NCBI RefSeq assembly: GCF_030216305.1 | Contig: NZ_JASOKT010000003.1 | Span: forward strand, 62,001-126,000 | Length of the DNA: 64,000 nt | Source of the DNA: Actinotignum timonense | GTDB taxonomy: Bacteria > Actinomycetota > Actinomycetes > Actinomycetales > Actinomycetaceae | Direction: 5' to 3' | Part shown: piece by piece, positions 43,777-52,597 of the stretch | Layout: the number at the start of each line of letters is the position of its first letter | Position numbering within the stretch: position 1 is the first letter of the stretch | Program-made: the position numbers and the translations under genes | The notes under the pieces: model-generated | Told to the model about the DNA's origin: nothing | Database searches by the model: none | The model's input: the letters and a program-made list of their open reading frames with translations, nothing else

Positions 43777-45092
43777 GTAAACACCGTTTATTTCACGGTG
43801 ATCTCAGAAATCTGCAATTTGAACTGCCCAGCTGCATTCTTCGGCAATTCAGTGAACCACAACACCACGTGATCACTGTTTACTGGTGTTGGTGCAGTAA
43901 GCGTTGTTTTCGCGCTCATCGGGCCTTCGGTCACCACGGTGCCACCGCTGGGTTGATCCGCGGTGGTATCACGCCACTGCACATTCCCGCCCTGGCCGCT
44001 CAGCTGCAAGGTCACTTCCTTGACGGTGGAAGGCTTCGCCAAGCGCAGCTCAATCCCGACACCGTCCTTGAGCAGGCCGAACTTCGGATTGCGCAGGTAT
44101 TCCCAACTGGCCCATTCCGTTGCCGGATTCTTGTCGATGGCCAGCGGGAGCGTCTTCGGATAATCCTCGTCTGCCTCGCTCTTCTGCGGGTTGAGAAGAT
44201 TCGCCGAAACGATCTGCGGAGTGGCGGAGCTGGGCGTGGGCGCTGCACTCGCTCCCGGCTGGGCACCCGGGCCTTCCGAACCCGGCGCATCGGCCGAGGC
44301 AGAAGGCGCAGCGGAAATCACCGGCGGGCGGGTGGACACGTCCGTGGGCCGGAAGAATGTGGTCACCGCGAAATACAAAGCCACTGCGACCAGGCCAATG
44401 GCGCCCGCAACGATGAGCTTGGAGGAATCGAAAATGCGCGATCCGAGGGCCCGCCCGTTTTCCTCATCGGCGATAATCGGCCGCGAAGGAGCGGGCGGCC
44501 GAGTGGCCGGCTTGCGATCCCCGCGGGTGCGGGCAGCGACTTTCGCCGGAGCGGAACTCGCGCGCGCAGCCGCCGAAACCGAGTGAATACGTGACGCTGC
44601 CTGAGGTGCTGCGGGCGCGGGAGCTGTGGGCACGGGAGTGGCGGCTGCGGGAACGGCCGATGCAGCAGCTCCGGCCGCGGCGGCGGACTTATTCGCTCGC
44701 TCAGATTGGCCGGCGTCTTCCTCATCGCCGACGTTCATAATAGAACGCCGCTGCGGGCTCGCCCCGCTGTGAACACTGTTTATCGCAACCGTGGGAGCGG
44801 AATCGCGCTCGCGTTCCGCTGCGGCGGCTTCGCGTTCTGCGCTTTCGTGCCGAGCGGCTTCGCGTTCAGCAGCGGCACGCGCGGCGGCCTCATGTTCCGC
44901 CGCCTCACGTTCGCATTCTTCCAGCTCACGTTCCGCTTCGCGTAGCGAGGGGAAATGCGGCTGGAACCGCGGAGTTGCGGCATCCTGAGCGACGACGCCG
45001 CCACCGGCAGCATGACCACTGTGGCTATCGATGTTGATCGCGGGAGTTTCTTCAGTCTTGGTTTCACCACGATCGGCGTAAACAGTGTTTAC
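43777..45092. repeat. Four scattered copies of a GTAAACA-N-TGTTTAC palindrome
   Basis: A perfect 15-bp palindrome GTAAACAGTGTTTAC lies at 45078-45092. Variants with two mismatches lie at 44769-44783 (GTGAACACTGTTTAT), 43869-43883 (GTGATCACTGTTTAC) and 43777-43791 (GTAAACACCGTTTAT). The last spans the stop codon of the pseudokinase gene. The three inside the gene are read in the same frame, giving VNTV, INSV and VNSD. Confidence 0.55.
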
Positions 45093-46433
45093 TTCCGTTT
45101 CCTCGATGGGGGAATCCGGCGCTGAAGATTGCTCGGCATGAAGCTCCGATCCGGCTGGGGAGCTGGCCTCGGAATCCCGCTCGGTTTCCTCCTCATCGCG
45201 GAATTCCTCCGGGGAGACCCACTGCGGGTGGAGCTCTACTTCCGGAGCTGCGGTAATACCTAATTCGGTATCAACGTCGCCTTCGAAATTCGCCCCGGAT
45301 ACGCCCTCAGGATCCAATTCTTGGGATCCAATAGCGGAGGAGGCCGATGCGGCTGAAGGAGCCGCGGGAGTCTCATCAGCTTCGGACGTTTCATCGGCTT
45401 CGACTGGCTTACCAGGATCATCGGATCTCTCGCCGGTTTTGGAAGCCTCGCCAGAGTCACCAGATTCGCCCGGCCCGCCGAAGTCCCCAGCTTCACCAGC
45501 CTCACTCAACTCCGCCGCCTCGCCGGATGCACTGGTGGCAGCTGCGGCGTCGTCGTGCTCAGAATCTTCGGCGCCGAAGGAAACGTGACTGGAACCCAAG
45601 GTGACGCGGCCAATCGCGCCCCCGCGCACGTGCCCGCCCAGCGGGTCGAAACCGAAACGGGAATCCCCGCCGCCGGGCAGCTGCGGCGCTACCAGCACCG
45701 GATCGGGGAATTCCCGCAGGTCAGGCCGGTTGAACGGCACGAGGCTGCGCAATACCTCCCCGGGGGAAAGCAAGCGCTCCGGGGAAAGCGTGCGCCGGAA
45801 AACCTCCCGAATATCATCGGGCAGCGAATCATCGCGCGCCAGCGCCTCGAGGGTGGTCTCATCCGCCTGGGCGCCCTCAAGCAGGGTCGCCAGGAACAGC
45901 ACCAGGTCCGCGGCCTCGGCGTTATTGAGGCTGGCCGGATCGTATTCATCCGTGCGCGCACCGGCCAGAGCTGCGTCAATACCGATGCCGTCCAGGTACA
46001 CATCCCCGGCGTCGCCCACCCGCACCCGCGAGGGCGTAATACGCAAATGCCGCATACCGCGCCCGGAAACCTGGGTGAGAATCGCGGCGAGCTCGCACAC
46101 CACAGCTTTGGCCTGCTCGGGCGCGAAACCCTCCCCGTGCACGTACCCGGTGAGCGAGGTACCCAACGGAATCTCGCTCACCACGAAATTTTCGCCGACG
46201 GAGAGCGTGCGCACGATATGCGCGTCGTCGAGCAACCCGGTGCGCCGCGCCGCGTCCAGCGCATCCGCGCGCGTGGGAATATCCCCGATGAGCAGCACCC
46301 GCACCGCGGTGCCGAGCGCGTCATCCACGGCGTACCACTGCTCGGTACCCGCAATATCGAGTTGCTCCTCGTACAAATTCTCCAGGCGGTAGCGACCGGC
46401 GAGAGTCATGCCCCTGGTTCCGATGGCGCTCAC
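43788..46433 (-). CDS. Pseudokinase-type membrane protein (MurJ C-terminal-module homologue without MurJ)
   Basis: This 881-residue protein has a degenerate protein-kinase fold at about 8-255: MTLAGRYRLENLYEEQ opens it, but the HRD/HxN region reads MRHLRITPSRVRVG and no DFG Asp is evident. A disordered Glu/Ala/Ser-rich stretch follows (about 290-660), then one transmembrane helix (about 673-694, IVAGAIGLVAVALYFAV) and an extracellular beta-sandwich (about 740-881) like discoidin/galactose-binding domains. The layout matches the part of mycobacterial MviN (Rv3910) that follows the 14-helix MurJ flippase, but here no MurJ helices exist. GTG start with GGAGG upstream. The DUF6049 gene is 36 bp away. 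Confidence 0.78.
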   Translation of the reverse strand: MSAIGTRGMTLAGRYRLENLYEEQLDIAGTEQWYAVDDALGTAVRVLLIGDIPTRADALDAARRTGLLDDAHIVRTLSVGENFVVSEIPLGTSLTGYVHGEGFAPEQAKAVVCELAAILTQVSGRGMRHLRITPSRVRVGDAGDVYLDGIGIDAALAGARTDEYDPASLNNAEAADLVLFLATLLEGAQADETTLEALARDDSLPDDIREVFRRTLSPERLLSPGEVLRSLVPFNRPDLREFPDPVLVAPQLPGGGDSRFGFDPLGGHVRGGAIGRVTLGSSHVSFGAEDSEHDDAAAATSASGEAAELSEAGEAGDFGGPGESGDSGEASKTGERSDDPGKPVEADETSEADETPAAPSAASASSAIGSQELDPEGVSGANFEGDVDTELGITAAPEVELHPQWVSPEEFRDEEETERDSEASSPAGSELHAEQSSAPDSPIEETEVNTVYADRGETKTEETPAINIDSHSGHAAGGGVVAQDAATPRFQPHFPSLREAERELEECEREAAEHEAAARAAAEREAARHESAEREAAAAERERDSAPTVAINSVHSGASPQRRSIMNVGDEEDAGQSERANKSAAAAGAAASAVPAAATPVPTAPAPAAPQAASRIHSVSAAARASSAPAKVAARTRGDRKPATRPPAPSRPIIADEENGRALGSRIFDSSKLIVAGAIGLVAVALYFAVTTFFRPTDVSTRPPVISAAPSASADAPGSEGPGAQPGASAAPTPSSATPQIVSANLLNPQKSEADEDYPKTLPLAIDKNPATEWASWEYLRNPKFGLLKDGVGIELRLAKPSTVKEVTLQLSGQGGNVQWRDTTADQPSGGTVVTEGPMSAKTTLTAPTPVNSDHVVLWFTELPKNAAGQFKLQISEITVK

Positions 46434-46469
46434 AGTTCCTCCTTGCCGTGCCTCGCGGCCACATTACTC

Positions 46470-49019
46470 CTATGGTATTTCGTGTTCCTCGCGCAGTTTA
46501 TCGACGGCGCGCGGCCCGGCTTCTTCCGCCGCGCTAGCCTCACGTAAATTGTGGAGATGTTTTTCAGGGTCGACGCCGCCCGAACGCCGCCCGCTACGCA
46601 GGCTGCGTGCGATCCCACCGAGCAAGAGCACCCCGAGGAGTGTGCCAATAATATACGTTCCCGTGGTTTCCCAGCCGGCGCGCACCCGCACATTAATATC
46701 TTGCACCGCGCCGATCGCGGTGCCCACCGGGTCGGTGACCGCGGCCGTCACCGTGACATTCCCCGAGCCGGATGCCTGCACCGGCACCGCCACTGTGACG
46801 GAGGTGGCCGGCGGGATCGTTGCCGCAACGGGATCGGAGGGCACAATGCGGAAATCTTCGGCGCGCAATTCCACTACCGCGCCCACCGGAACGGGCAGCG
46901 AATTATGCACGTGCACGGGCAAATCCGCGTTTTCCGAAATGATGTTAATCGTGGAGGAGGGCTGCACCGTGACGGCACCGGCCATCTCCTCGGCGAGCTG
47001 CGTGAGCTGCGCGGATAGCTCCTCACGCTGCGCGTGGTGGTCGCGGAGCGCCACCCCCGCCAGTTGCGCGGCGTGATGGGTGACCGGCCCGGTGATACTA
47101 GCGGGTGCCGGGGTAAGAGCAGCGGTGGTGGAAATTGTGGTGACATGCGCATCGCCCCGGGCGACCATTGCCGCGGAAATCTCCCCGGGAAGCACGCGTT
47201 CCTCGGGAAGCTGGGCACACCCGGCCGCGGGCGCGTCAAGAAGATCCCCGGCCGCGGTGGGTGCCAACCACGGCGCACTCGTGAGCGCCCCGAGCGCGGC
47301 CCCGATATCGCGATCCGGCAGCGCCCCGGCCCGGGCTAGCGCCCCGCTTTCCGGCCGATCCACCAGCACTACCTGGGCGCGCGGCGCGGCGGGCAGTTCC
47401 CGGTAGGTGGCGGCCGACAGCGCGAGAGCTGTTTGGCGGGCGTCGATAGCGGAGAGCCGGCTCCCGGCAGCTTCCGGCAAACCTTCCCCACCCCCGGAGG
47501 CCAGCACATTTGCCTCATCCGAACTGGGCAAATAGCCCTGCACCAGGGCGGAGAGCACGCCGTCCGCGCGCAGCGCCGCGGCTTCATCCGCATCGGCGGT
47601 TTCGTTTGCATCGCCCGCGGCATCGTTTGCGCCGGCCGCGCCGCTCGCGGCACCCGCCCCGGACTCCTCCGCATCACCGCGAGCCTCGCTCAGCGAACAC
47701 GTATCACTCCCGTCCGCGGCGAGCGGAATATTCACCCGCCCGCTCGGGCTGAGCCAGGAGGCGTGCGCCGCATCCACATCGGTGGTGATGAGCGCCGCGG
47801 CCCCCGCATCGCGCAGCGCCCGCGCGGTGGCCCGATCCACCCCCAGCGCCGTGACCGCAATATCGGAACGCGCCGCAAATCCGGAAGTCTGCGCCGCCTG
47901 CACCGCATCCTGCCGCGCCAGAGCGAGCTTATCCGCGCGCCCCGCATGGGTGAGCGCCGCGGCATCCACGTCCGCCCCCAAACCGAAGAACACGCTGGTC
48001 TCGGCCGCGGACGCAAAAGTTTGCAACGCGGCCCGCTCCGGATCACCCGCGATGAGCAGCGGATCAACGGCCGCGCTTACCCCCGGGTGCGCAAAATAGT
48101 TCAAAGTCTGCAAGCGATGGGGCAACTGCCCGGCCTCCGCCGCGGAACCCGAAGGCGAAGAGGGAGCCGAAGCCGTGGGCGTTTTATTCGGGGCCGACGG
48201 CGCAGCCGGGGAACTCGCCCCCTGCGAAACCGACGGCGCGGCTGGCGCGGCGCTCGCCGCCGGGTCGGCAGCGGACGTGGCGCTCGGCGTGGGCGTGCTT
48301 GCCGAAGCTGAAGCCGGAGCCGGCACCGCGGCCGGCGGCTGCGGGCTGGCCGAGGGCGCGGTGAGGCTGGTGTAGACCTGCTCCTCGAGGGCCGGGGCAC
48401 TGCTCACATCGCTCAGGGAGCGCGTGATCGGCACAATTGCGCTGATGGGGGCTGGCGCGGCGTCGTCGCCCGGAGCAGTGACAATAAAACTACGGTCCGT
48501 GGCAGTTTCCCCGTCCACCACGGCACTCACCTGGACCCCGCGCGGCCCCCACTCGGCGGGAATCCGCTCCCGCGGAATCGAAAAGGTGACGCGGGTGGAA
48601 GTGCCCGGCGCAATATCCGCATCCGGGGTGAGGGTGTCATACAGGGCCAGGCCGGCGGGTTCCGCGCGCATGAAGCTGAGCACCGCGCTGCGCGAGGACG
48701 GTACGTAGCGCTGGATATAGAGCGAGACCGAATTGAGATGGCGGGTTTCCGTGGTGGAATTCGTCACGGTGGCGGTGAGGGTGAGGGTAGCGTCCGCGCC
48801 GAGCACCGGGGCGCCCACGTCCACGATCTCAACGCTGGGTGCGGCGGCCGGGCGCGCGGGAAGAACCTGACCCGGAAGAGCGTGCACGGGCGAATGTTGC
48901 GCGGGCGAATGTTGCGCGGGAAGCGCCTGCGCGGCTAAACCTTGCGCACCCGCCAACCCAATAGCACCCAGCGGCACCCAGGCCGCCACGGCCCCGGCAA
49001 GCGCGCCCCGCCACATCAT
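46470..49019 (-). CDS. DUF6049-family secreted/membrane protein
   Basis: This 849-residue protein has a signal peptide-like N-terminus (AVAAWVPLGAIGLAGAQGLA), an AQHSPAQHSP repeat after it, a long extracellular part with beta-rich ends and a disordered Pro/Ala/Ser middle (about 225-310), and one C-terminal transmembrane helix in TYIIGTLLGVLLLGGIARSL with a short cytoplasmic tail. It is the counterpart of Rv3909, the neighbour of MviN in mycobacteria. Its ATG overlaps the Nudix stop codon, so translation is probably coupled. Function is unknown; cell-envelope work is likely by context. Confidence 0.82.
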   Translation of the reverse strand: MMWRGALAGAVAAWVPLGAIGLAGAQGLAAQALPAQHSPAQHSPVHALPGQVLPARPAAAPSVEIVDVGAPVLGADATLTLTATVTNSTTETRHLNSVSLYIQRYVPSSRSAVLSFMRAEPAGLALYDTLTPDADIAPGTSTRVTFSIPRERIPAEWGPRGVQVSAVVDGETATDRSFIVTAPGDDAAPAPISAIVPITRSLSDVSSAPALEEQVYTSLTAPSASPQPPAAVPAPASASASTPTPSATSAADPAASAAPAAPSVSQGASSPAAPSAPNKTPTASAPSSPSGSAAEAGQLPHRLQTLNYFAHPGVSAAVDPLLIAGDPERAALQTFASAAETSVFFGLGADVDAAALTHAGRADKLALARQDAVQAAQTSGFAARSDIAVTALGVDRATARALRDAGAAALITTDVDAAHASWLSPSGRVNIPLAADGSDTCSLSEARGDAEESGAGAASGAAGANDAAGDANETADADEAAALRADGVLSALVQGYLPSSDEANVLASGGGEGLPEAAGSRLSAIDARQTALALSAATYRELPAAPRAQVVLVDRPESGALARAGALPDRDIGAALGALTSAPWLAPTAAGDLLDAPAAGCAQLPEERVLPGEISAAMVARGDAHVTTISTTAALTPAPASITGPVTHHAAQLAGVALRDHHAQREELSAQLTQLAEEMAGAVTVQPSSTINIISENADLPVHVHNSLPVPVGAVVELRAEDFRIVPSDPVAATIPPATSVTVAVPVQASGSGNVTVTAAVTDPVGTAIGAVQDINVRVRAGWETTGTYIIGTLLGVLLLGGIARSLRSGRRSGGVDPEKHLHNLREASAAEEAGPRAVDKLREEHEIP

Positions 49020-49555
49020 TCCTCCCCCGCGAGAATCGCGCGGGCCGAGGCCACGATACGGCGTTCATTGGGATAGGCGAGGCGGGAGGCTACCCGATCC
49101 AGGCGCACCCACTCGGCCTTTTCCGCTTCGTGATCCGGGTCGTTATCAACAGTGATATGCCCGGACATCCCCTCCAATAAAAAGTGGTGCACAACTTTAT
49201 GGACGCGGTGGTTGGTGCCGGAGAACCAGTAATCAATAGTGGCCAAATGCATGAGCACCCGCCCGGTAATCCCGGTTTCCTCCGCGATTTCCCGCACGGC
49301 GGCTTCTTCGGGTGTTTCATTACCTTCCAGGTGCCCCTTGGGCAGGCACCACTCCAGCCGCCCGCCGCGGTTGCGCCGCGCGATCACCGCCACGTAGGCC
49401 TTCCCGCCGCGCACCCCGATCACAATTCCCCCGGCACTCGTTTCGTTCACCACCGGAAGAGAGTGGCGCCGCGCAGAAGCCTGGTGCACGGCAGCGGCGC
49501 GCCTCCAGGATCTACGGCCCCCGAACTTGGAGGGCAACGGTGCTGACTTCGACAT
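49016..49555 (-). CDS. Nudix hydrolase (MutT4-like)
   Basis: This 179-residue enzyme has a full Nudix box, GHLEGNETPEEAAVREIAEE followed by TGI, in a fold starting ETSAGGIVIGVRGGKAYVAV. WCLPKGHLEG resembles MutT1/MutT4-type proteins that hydrolyse nucleoside polyphosphates. A basic N-terminal stretch (GGRRSWRRAAAVHQASARRH) precedes the domain. ATG 49555 was chosen for its AGAGG; an upstream frame exists but would overlap the divergent CCA-adding enzyme region. It corresponds to Rv3908. Confidence 0.88.
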   Translation of the reverse strand: MSKSAPLPSKFGGRRSWRRAAAVHQASARRHSLPVVNETSAGGIVIGVRGGKAYVAVIARRNRGGRLEWCLPKGHLEGNETPEEAAVREIAEETGITGRVLMHLATIDYWFSGTNHRVHKVVHHFLLEGMSGHITVDNDPDHEAEKAEWVRLDRVASRLAYPNERRIVASARAILAGEE

Positions 49556-49591
49556 ACCTCTAACACTACAACTAACGGTCAGGGCCCCCAG

Positions 49592-51085
49592 ATGTGGCAA
49601 CCTTTAAGGGTGACCACTTCTCAACAGACTCCGAAGACTCCAACAACGGACGATATGCCTCCGGGCCAGCGCCGCGCCCTCCTGCTCCTGGCAGGCCAGC
49701 GCGCCCTGGCGAATATCCCGGACGACATCTTGCAACTAGCTTCTATCTTCTCAGATCACGGCGAAGAATTGGCCCTCGTGGGCGGCCCGGTTCGCGATGC
49801 CTTCCTCGGCGCCCCCATTCACGACTTCGATTTGACCACCTCCGCCCGCCCGGAAACCACCGAAAAACTCCTCGCCCAGTGGGGAACCACCTGGGATATC
49901 GGGCGGGAATTTGGCACGGTGGGGGCGCGGCGCGGTGACGTCGTCGTCGAAGTAACAACGTACCGCTCCGATACGTACACCATCGGTTCGCGCAAACCCG
50001 ATGTGGATTTTGGTGACAACCTCGAAGGTGACCTCACCCGGCGCGATTTCACCGTGAACGCGATGGCGGTGCGCCTGCCCAGCCTCGAACTGGTGGACCC
50101 GTGCGGCGGGGTGGATGACCTCCTCGCCGGGCAGCTGCGCACGCCGGTGACCGCGGCGCAGTCCTTCGATGACGATCCGCTGCGGATCATGCGGGCCGCG
50201 CGTTTCGCCGCGCAGCTGCGTTTCGATGTGGCTCCCGATGTGCTGCGGGCCATGGCCGATTACGCCGAGCGCTTGGAGATCGTCTCCCAGGAACGCATCC
50301 GCGCCGAACTGGAACGCCTCATGACCGCGCCCGCCCCGCGCCGCGGCATTGAGCTGCTGGTGTACACCGGGGTGGCCGAGCGCGTGCTGCCGGAAATCGC
50401 GGCGCTCACCGATACCGTGGACGCCCAGCACCGCCACAAGGACGTGTACCAGCACACCCTCCAGGTGGTTGATAACGCCATCGCGCTGGAGGATGAGGAG
50501 GTGCCCGGCCCGGATCTTATTTTGCGCCTGGCCGCGCTTTTCCACGATATCGGCAAGCCGGCCACCCGCCGTTTCGAAAGCGACGGTTCGGTCACGTTCC
50601 GCCACCACGATGTGGTGGGCGCGAAAATGACGCGCGCGCGCATGCGTGAACTGCGTTTTGATAAAACGACGACGAAAAGCGTGGCGCGGCTGGTCGAGCT
50701 GCACCTGCGGGCTTTCGGATTTGGCGAACACGACTGGACCGATAGCGCGGTACGGCGGTTCGTGCGCGATGCCGGGGAGCTCCTCCCGCGCCTGCTGCGC
50801 CTCATCCGCGCCGATATCACCTCCCAGAACCGGCGGCGGGTGGCGCGCCTGCACGCCGCGAATGACGAACTGGAACGCCGCATTATCGAGCTGCGCGAAC
50901 GCGAGGAACTCGAGGCGGTGCGCCCCGATATTGACGGCACCCGCATTATGGAGCTGCTCGGCCTTGAGCCTGGCCCGCAGGTGGGCAAAGCCCGCCAGTA
51001 CCTGCTCTCCCTGCGCCTGGACGAAGGCCCGCTGGGTGTGGAGGAAGCCGAAAAGCGCCTGCTGGAATGGTGGGACGCCCAGTGA
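49592..51085 (+). CDS. CCA tRNA nucleotidyltransferase
   Basis: This 497-residue enzyme adds or repairs the CCA end of tRNAs, which the tRNA genes here do not encode. The head has ELALVGGPVRDAFLG and the catalytic DFDLTTSARPE, then RRDFTVNAMAVRL and DPLRIMRAARFAAQLRF. An HD domain follows with LAALFHDIGKPATRRF, as usual in actinobacteria. The ATG at 49592 has no good ribosome site; a GTG at 49610 and an ATG at 49655 are alternatives. It is divergent from the Nudix gene. Confidence 0.93.
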   Translation: MWQPLRVTTSQQTPKTPTTDDMPPGQRRALLLLAGQRALANIPDDILQLASIFSDHGEELALVGGPVRDAFLGAPIHDFDLTTSARPETTEKLLAQWGTTWDIGREFGTVGARRGDVVVEVTTYRSDTYTIGSRKPDVDFGDNLEGDLTRRDFTVNAMAVRLPSLELVDPCGGVDDLLAGQLRTPVTAAQSFDDDPLRIMRAARFAAQLRFDVAPDVLRAMADYAERLEIVSQERIRAELERLMTAPAPRRGIELLVYTGVAERVLPEIAALTDTVDAQHRHKDVYQHTLQVVDNAIALEDEEVPGPDLILRLAALFHDIGKPATRRFESDGSVTFRHHDVVGAKMTRARMRELRFDKTTTKSVARLVELHLRAFGFGEHDWTDSAVRRFVRDAGELLPRLLRLIRADITSQNRRRVARLHAANDELERRIIELREREELEAVRPDIDGTRIMELLGLEPGPQVGKARQYLLSLRLDEGPLGVEEAEKRLLEWWDAQ

Positions 51086-52380
51086 AACTCGTTGGCGATC
51101 TGCGCTCCCTGGCCCGCTCGCGGGGCTTCCTCAAGCTGCTCTCGGTCCGGCTCGTCACCCAGTGCGGGGACGGCATGTTCCAAATCGGCCTGGCCTCGCT
51201 TTTCTTCTTCAACCCGGCCGCGAGCGCGGATGTGCACGGGGTGGCGCTGTCCCTCGTGGTGCTGCTGCTGCCCTTCTCCCTGGTGGGGCCTTTTACCGGT
51301 CCCTTTATTGACCGGTGGCGCCGCCGCCAAATCCTGGTGTACGGCAACCAGATCCGGGCCGCCCTCACGGCGGCGCTGGTGGTGACCACACTGGCGAATA
51401 TCGTGTGGCTGACCTACGTGCTAGCCCTCGTGACCCTCGGGCTCAACCGGATTCTGCTGGCCTGCATGAGCGCGGGGCTGCCGAATGTGGTGGAGTCGCG
51501 CGAGCGGCTCCTGGTGGCGAATTCCCTGGTGCCGACCCTCGGGGGTGCCTCCACCGCGCTGGGCGCGATTCTCGCCTTCTTCCTGCGGCTGGCCCTGCCC
51601 GGGGAGGAGATGCAAAAAGTGGGGGCGCTGGTGTGTGCGCTGGCGCTCTACCTGGGCGGATCGGGGGTGGCGAGCCTGTTGGGGCGCGACGAGTTAGGCC
51701 CGCATACCCGCCCGCGCGGTTCGTTCGGCACCGCGCTGCTGGCGGCGGCGCGCGATCTGGTGGCGGCGCTACGCTACCTCATTGCCCGGCGCACCCCGGC
51801 CGCGGCCCTCACCACCATGTCCCTGCACCGTTTCGTATACGGAATGCAGCTCATCACCATCGTGCTGGCAGGCCGCAACCTCTACGCCGACCCGGCCAAT
51901 GCCGACGCCGGCATCGCCTATTTCGGGATGCTGCTGGGCATGATGGTGCTCGGGCACGGGGTGTCGATCATCCTCACGCCCCTCGCCCACGAGCGCATGA
52001 GCCCGAGCTGGTGGGTGGTATGCGCGCTGGTGGGCGGCACCGCCGGGCAGGCAATTATCGCGGCCACCACGAATCTGACCTGGGTGATGGCCGGGCTCTT
52101 TATTTTCGGGATCGGGGTGCAGGGCGCCAAAATCGCGGTGGATACCATCGTGCAATCCGATACCGTGGATGAGTTCCGCGGCCGCGCCTTCTCCATTTAC
52201 GACGTGCTTTTCAATATCTCGGAATGCATCGCCGCCGGGGTGGCGATTCTGGTGCTACCGACCATCGGGTGGTCGCGCGAAGTACAGCTCGCCCTCATCG
52301 TGATGGTGTGGTGCGTGGCCGGAGCGTACGCGCTGTTCGTGCGCGCCAGCGGCGGGCGGCCCGCTCCGGTCACGCCCTAG
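51067..52380 (+). CDS. MFS transporter, substrate unknown
   Basis: This membrane protein of up to 437 residues has about ten to twelve helices and the first-loop signature GPFIDRWRRRQILVYG. It overlaps the 3' end of the CCA-adding gene. A GTG at 51082 that overlaps the upstream stop as GTGA may be the true start instead of ATG 51067. It resembles the MFS_3 branch (enterobactin or lysophospholipid exporters), but this does not fix a substrate. Confidence 0.8.
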   Translation: MVGRPVKLVGDLRSLARSRGFLKLLSVRLVTQCGDGMFQIGLASLFFFNPAASADVHGVALSLVVLLLPFSLVGPFTGPFIDRWRRRQILVYGNQIRAALTAALVVTTLANIVWLTYVLALVTLGLNRILLACMSAGLPNVVESRERLLVANSLVPTLGGASTALGAILAFFLRLALPGEEMQKVGALVCALALYLGGSGVASLLGRDELGPHTRPRGSFGTALLAAARDLVAALRYLIARRTPAAALTTMSLHRFVYGMQLITIVLAGRNLYADPANADAGIAYFGMLLGMMVLGHGVSIILTPLAHERMSPSWWVVCALVGGTAGQAIIAATTNLTWVMAGLFIFGIGVQGAKIAVDTIVQSDTVDEFRGRAFSIYDVLFNISECIAAGVAILVLPTIGWSREVQLALIVMVWCVAGAYALFVRASGGRPAPVTP

Positions 52381-52597
52381 CCGCGGCTGTTCCGCGCTAA
52401 CTGCGGTGGTTCCGTTCTAGCTGCCGCAGTTTCGCCCTGGCCGCCGCGTTTGTGGTACGACGCCGCCACCGCGGCCCGCGTGCTCCTTTCCCCGCGGGGC
52501 GCGGGAATCCGTGCGGAGCGCGGAAAACTGGCAAGATAAGAGGTAAATGACCCGGCGCGCATTCGCCACCGGGACTCCCACCAGGACGGAGGATCCT

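Noticed and set aside
49751..50854. Long antisense frame over the CCA-adding enzyme gene
   Set aside because: A codon-bias shadow of the clear plus-strand gene.
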